From Ampullaceana balthica (lineage: Eukaryota; Mollusca; Gastropoda; Lymnaeidae), in contig CALYLW010000070.1 of the NCBI GenBank assembly GCA_944989445.1, forward strand, positions 1,277,307 to 1,341,306: DNA of 64,000 nt, in the 5' to 3' direction. The notes under the pieces were generated by a model that was not told the DNA's origin, did no database searches, and saw only the letters and a list, made by a program, of their open reading frames with translations. Each line of letters starts with the position of its first letter. Positions within the stretch are counted from its first letter, which is position 1. Below are positions 59,753-64,000 of this stretch, piece after piece. Position numbers and translations under genes: made by a program.

Positions 59753-61420
59753 AGAGCACAACGACAATGCTGGTCTAGCATGGATAGTGTTAGCACAACG
59801 AGCGTGCTGGTCTAGCATGGATAGTGTTAGCACAACGAGCGTGCTGGTCTAGCATGGATAGTGTTAGCACAACGAGCGTGCTAGTCTAGCATGGATAGTG
59901 TTAGCACAACGAGCGTGCTACTCTAGCATGGATAGTGTTAGCACAACGAGGATGCTACTTTAGCATGGACAGTGTTAGCACAATGAACGTGCTGGTCTAG
60001 CATGGATAGTGTTAGTACAACGAGCGTGCTGGTCTAGCATGGATAGTGTTAGCACAACGAGCGTGCTGGTCTAGCATGGATAGTGTTAGCACAACGAGCG
60101 TGCTAGTCTAGCATGGATAGTGTTAGCACAACGAGCGTGCTACTCTAGCATGGATAGTGTTAGCACAAAGAGGATGCTACTTTAGCATGGACAGTGTTAG
60201 CACAATGAACGTGCTGGTCTAGCATGGATAGTGTTAGTACAACGAGCGTGCTGGTCTAGCATGGATAGTGTTAGCACAACGAGCGTGCTGGTCTAGCATG
60301 GACAGTGTTAGCACAACGAGCGTGCTGGTCTAGCATGGATAGTGTTAGCACAACGAGCGTGCTAGTCTAGCATGGATAGTGTTAGCACAACGAGCGTGCT
60401 ACTCTAGCATGGATAGTGTTAGCACAACGAGGATGCTACTTTAGCATGGACAGTGTTAGCACAATGAACGTGCTGGTCTAGCATGGATAGTGTTAGTACA
60501 ACGAGCGTGCTGGTCTAGCATGGATAGTGTTAGCACAACGAGCGTGCTGGTCTAGCATGGACAGTGTTAGCACAACGAGCGTGCTGGTCTAGCATGGATA
60601 GTGTTAGCACAACGAGCATGCTGGTCTAGCATGGATGGTGTCAGCACAACGAGCGTGCTGGTCTAGCATGGATAGTGTTAGTACAACGAGCGTGCTGGTC
60701 TAGCATGGATAGTGTTAGCACAACGAGCGTGCTGGTCTAGCATGGACAGTGTTAGCACAACGAGCGTGCTGGTCTAGCATGGATAGTGTTAGCACAACGA
60801 GCATGCTGGTCTAGCATGGATGGTGTCAGCACAACGAGCGTGCTGGTCTAGCATGGATAGTGTTAGCACAACGAGCATGCTGGTCTAGCATGGATAGTGT
60901 TAGCACAACGAGCGTGCTGGTCTAGCATGGATAGTGTTAGCACAACGAGCGTGCTGGTCTAGCATGGATAGTGTTAGCACAACGAGCGTGCTGGTCTAGC
61001 ATGGATAGTGTTAGCACAACGAGCGTGCTGGTCTAGCATGAAAGGTGTTAGCACAACGAGCGTGCTGGTCTAGCATGGATAGTGTTAGCACAACGAACAT
61101 GCTGGTCTAGCATGGACAGTGTTAGCACAACGAACATGTTGGGCTAGCATGGACAGTGTTAGCACAACGAGCATGCTGGTCTAGCATGGATGGTGTTAGC
61201 ACAACGAGCGTGCTGGTCTAGCATGGATAGTGTTAGCACAACGAGCGTGCTGGTCTAGCATGGATAGTGTTAGCACAACGATCATGCTAGTCTAGCATGG
61301 ACAGTGTTAGTACAACGAACATGTTGGGATAGCATGGACAGTGTTAGCACAACGAACATGTTGGGCTAACATGGACAGTGTTAGCACAACGAACATGCTG
61401 GTCTAGCATGGATAGTGTTA
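59753..61420. repeat. 37-bp satellite array, ~45 units
   Basis: Unit CACAACGAGCGTGCTGGTCT plus AGCATGGATAGTGTTAG. Diagnostic variants recur every 6-7 units in the first half and about every 5 in the middle, showing higher-order repeats. Many units contain GCTAGTCTAGC, an inverted repeat. Units near the right end drift to CGAACATGTTGGG. Confidence 0.97.
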
Positions 61421-61771
61421 GCGCTATAGAAGAAAGCACTCATCATCATCATAATCTTTACTTAAATATACTTAATCGTCTAAATATTCCACAGAAGTCT
61501 GGGGTAAACTATTTCATAATCTATAGTTATGATCGACTCAGAGGAGCAAACTCTAGAGGACTTCTTTTTGTGTCCTTCCACACATACCGGTTCAAAATGT
61601 TTGGAAACATGATATGTGAAAATAAAAATCCGATGAGTCTTCCATGCGGTTGCACGTTAGTGATATGATTATGTTGTGAATCGTTGTGAATGCGATCATT
61701 TATCAGAAAACCATTGGGAATCTTTCAGAGGAGATGTGGTCATATTTCTTCATTAACAGTGAGCTGCCACT

Positions 61772-61972
61772 CAGAGGCGTCAGTAAGGGGTGCGGGGAGT
61801 GCGAACCGCACCGGGTGACACCATCACACGGTTTGACACCAAAGTATACAATTATGAATGCTCCCGTTATTTGGCACTGGCAGAGTTTGAGGGGCTCTAT
61901 GAGGTAATAAGTCGTGAGGGGATGACTCCATGAGCTACCCCACTGCGGACACCAACCTTAGCGACGCCTCTG
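61772..61972. mobile_element. hAT-like MITE, CAGAGGCGT family
   Basis: Ends CAGAGGCGTCAGTAAGG and CCTTAGCGACGCCTCTG; flanks ctgccact / ccaccact agree at 6 of 8. An intact relative of the SINE-interrupted copy at 12333-12789. Confidence 0.88.
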
Positions 61973-63198
61973 CCACCACTGGCTTCCAAAAACATGTTTC
62001 CCGACCACACGTTATTGGGTATTACATTGAAATAATGCATAAATAAATTTGATACGACTGGAACACAGCTGTGAATTTGCGCTGCGACCGTCCCTCATTT
62101 GTCAGCTTCCTTCTATCACTCTTATCACAACACTACATCAACACTTGTAAAAATTATGTATGCGGACATCTCTATTTAAAATGCATGCCGACTCAATTTA
62201 CTTTTGTCTGTAATTTAAGACAAATGGCATAGCCTTGACTCTCATTCATGAAAAGCTAAGGTTGATACCGCAGTAACTATAAGCCTTACTTAATAATGGA
62301 TGTTTTAGAGGGGGCGTTTTGAGAGGGTTGGGGGGGGGGTTCCTTACACCAGTAGAAAACAAGGGCGTACAAAATGTCACCTTGATCGTTTTGTCTCATG
62401 TATAATGTGAGTTTGTTTACGCTTTTTAAGGGATGTTGCGAGAATTTATTTGCCTTTAACTTTGGACATGGATGCATGAAATTAAATGTAAAGAAAGAAG
62501 GAAATATAAGTGAACATGCACAATTTATGGGCTCGAACAGTTATTTGATCATTAACAACACGTGAAGAATTCAAAAAAAACATAATCAAAACACTATAGT
62601 CCACTATCTACACCTGATGTCTTTATAATGATATCAAATCTGTATTCCAGAAACGTTTGTCTTGTTGGAACTTTGTCGTTATCTTAGAAAGTTTCGGCGC
62701 TTTTCAGCATCTTTCAATTTATTTATATCATCAAACTGGTTCAAAATTAATTTAAAACAATGCATCATACTAGGGTTAAAACAAGACATAATTCAAGCAA
62801 GGTCAAGATTATTTTTTAAATTACGTAATTTGTATGTCAATTTTTTAAAAAAAGAAATCATAATTGTGGATCAAATATTTATGAAACCCCTAATGTATGC
62901 ATGTTTAAGCAATTTAAATTTAAAAAAACTTCCCAAAAAAACAACAACACGGGTGTAATGTAATTAGTGAGGCCAATGAATATGTTGGTGAATATAAAAT
63001 AAATTCTTGTCTAGGCATAATTAATTTAAATAAACTAGAAACTAATTCTCCCCATATTAGCCCATTTCGATATTCTTAATAGTACTGCGAATCTTTTTCT
63101 GTAATTAATATGTTATTTTTAATCTCCGATATTAAAATATGTAATAAATCTGCTCCTTATAAAGGGATTGAACAAGTGTGTATGTATATATACCTCTA
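61973..63198. other. Intergenic, no feature seen
   Basis: AT-rich; no gene or known repeat recognised. Confidence 0.5.
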
Positions 63199-64000
63199 TA
63201 CATATAAGACGCATTTGTTGTCTGACTGTCTGTTCCCTAATAACTCAAGATCCAGACAACCAAATATAGTGAAATTTGGTACACATATACACAATGACAT
63301 AAGAAAGGTTCTTAATCAGGTTTAGTTACATATCTATAAGATGCTGGGGGCCGGGGGCCAAAAATGTAGTTTTTTTCCTTATATGAGATATATAAAAAAA
63401 ATTTAAAAAATAATGATCCTATTTCTCGTGTAGGTAGAAGCATGAAACTTTCGGTGGTTGTTAAGTATCATTTGGCGATGGTAACAGGTAAAAAAAATTA
63501 TATAAATTATTACTTACTGGGGGCCGGGGGCCCTAATGTAGTTTTTTTTAAAAAGTTATTATTTAAAACTGACTCAACACTAATTCTTCAACTTCCCGTC
63601 AAAGTAGAAGCATGAAACTTTGGGAACTTGCTGAATACACTCTTATGACGATAATTGGCGAAAAATAATTTTAAAATTTTCACTGATGGGTGGCCGGGGG
63701 CCCAAAACCATTTTTTCCCCTCATATGGGTTATATAAAACTGAATCAACACTAATTCCTCATCTTTCTTTATCGGTATAAACATGAACTTTGGAAAGTTG
63801 TACCGCGATGGTAGCAATCGAAAAAAAATATCACTAATTGCGGGGCCGGGGGCCCAAATTTTACACATATAAGACGCATTTGTTGTCTGTTTGTCTGTTC
63901 CCTGATAACTCAAGATCCAGATAACCAAATAACGTGAAATTTGGTACACATACACAAAATTTCATGGGAAAAGTTCTTAAACAGGTTTCGTTCCATATAT
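63199..64000. repeat. Complex repeat with GGGGGCCGGGGGCC cores, runs off the window
   Basis: A 125-bp block (CATATAAGACGCATTTGTTG... to GTGAAATTTGGTACACATA...) at 63199-63325 recurs at 63866-63989. Between them four units begin with a GGGGCCGGGGGCC core at about 63344, 63519, 63689 and 63842, each followed by GTAGAAGCATGAAACTT-like sequence. Confidence 0.85.

Noticed and set aside
59753..61420. Resemblance to a CRISPR array
   Set aside because: Units are contiguous 37-mers with no spacers, and the host is a eukaryote.

Overview
This is an AT-rich eukaryotic window with spliced genes, long introns, and a heavy load of transposon fossils and satellites. The gene set and repeats (a lophotrochozoan-style Pox-neuro, Ginger and hAT fossils, tRNA-type SINEs, very dense short inverted-repeat elements) suggest an invertebrate, most likely a mollusc. 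The phylum is inference; nothing bacterial, viral or CRISPR-like is present.

Four protein-coding genes can be modelled, each with splice phases that agree across every junction. (1) MRPL2, a mitochondrial large-subunit ribosomal protein, lies on + at 33-3283 in 4 exons (303 aa). (2) A minus-strand gene at 6895-10276 in 2 exons (986 aa) carries two tandem copies of a Cys-containing basic module otherwise known from transposon-like invertebrate proteins, and lacks any nuclease part. It is the best candidate here for something undescribed. (3) A + strand gene at 19945-24218 (5 exons seen, 5' end not found) encodes two immunoglobulin domains, one membrane helix and a long acidic-then-basic cytoplasmic tail. 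(4) A Pox-neuro type Pax gene on minus spans 30553-48378 in 5 coding exons (587 aa), including a 13-nt first coding exon and a last exon with nine 10-residue SP repeats.

Between genes 2 and 3 (12.3-18.9 kb) is a nest of mobile elements: a hAT-like MITE holding a tRNA-SINE, a Tigger/pogo remnant holding another MITE, and a dead Ginger element whose terminus was split by a 1.4-kb GGGGCCGTCC element. Between genes 3 and 4 is a ZMYM1-type hAT remnant (25980-27094) whose empty site survives at about 37.87 kb. The Pox-neuro introns contain further elements and several tandem repeats.

From 48.4 to 64 kb, upstream of Pox-neuro, I find no convincing gene. This part holds a roughly 580-bp CT tract, a hAT element with perfect 8-bp target duplications, a 69-bp repeat, a 1.66-kb 37-bp satellite with higher-order periodicity, and a 150-180 bp complex repeat running off the window end. 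The four genes have no evident functional link; they are neighbours in ordinary animal chromatin.
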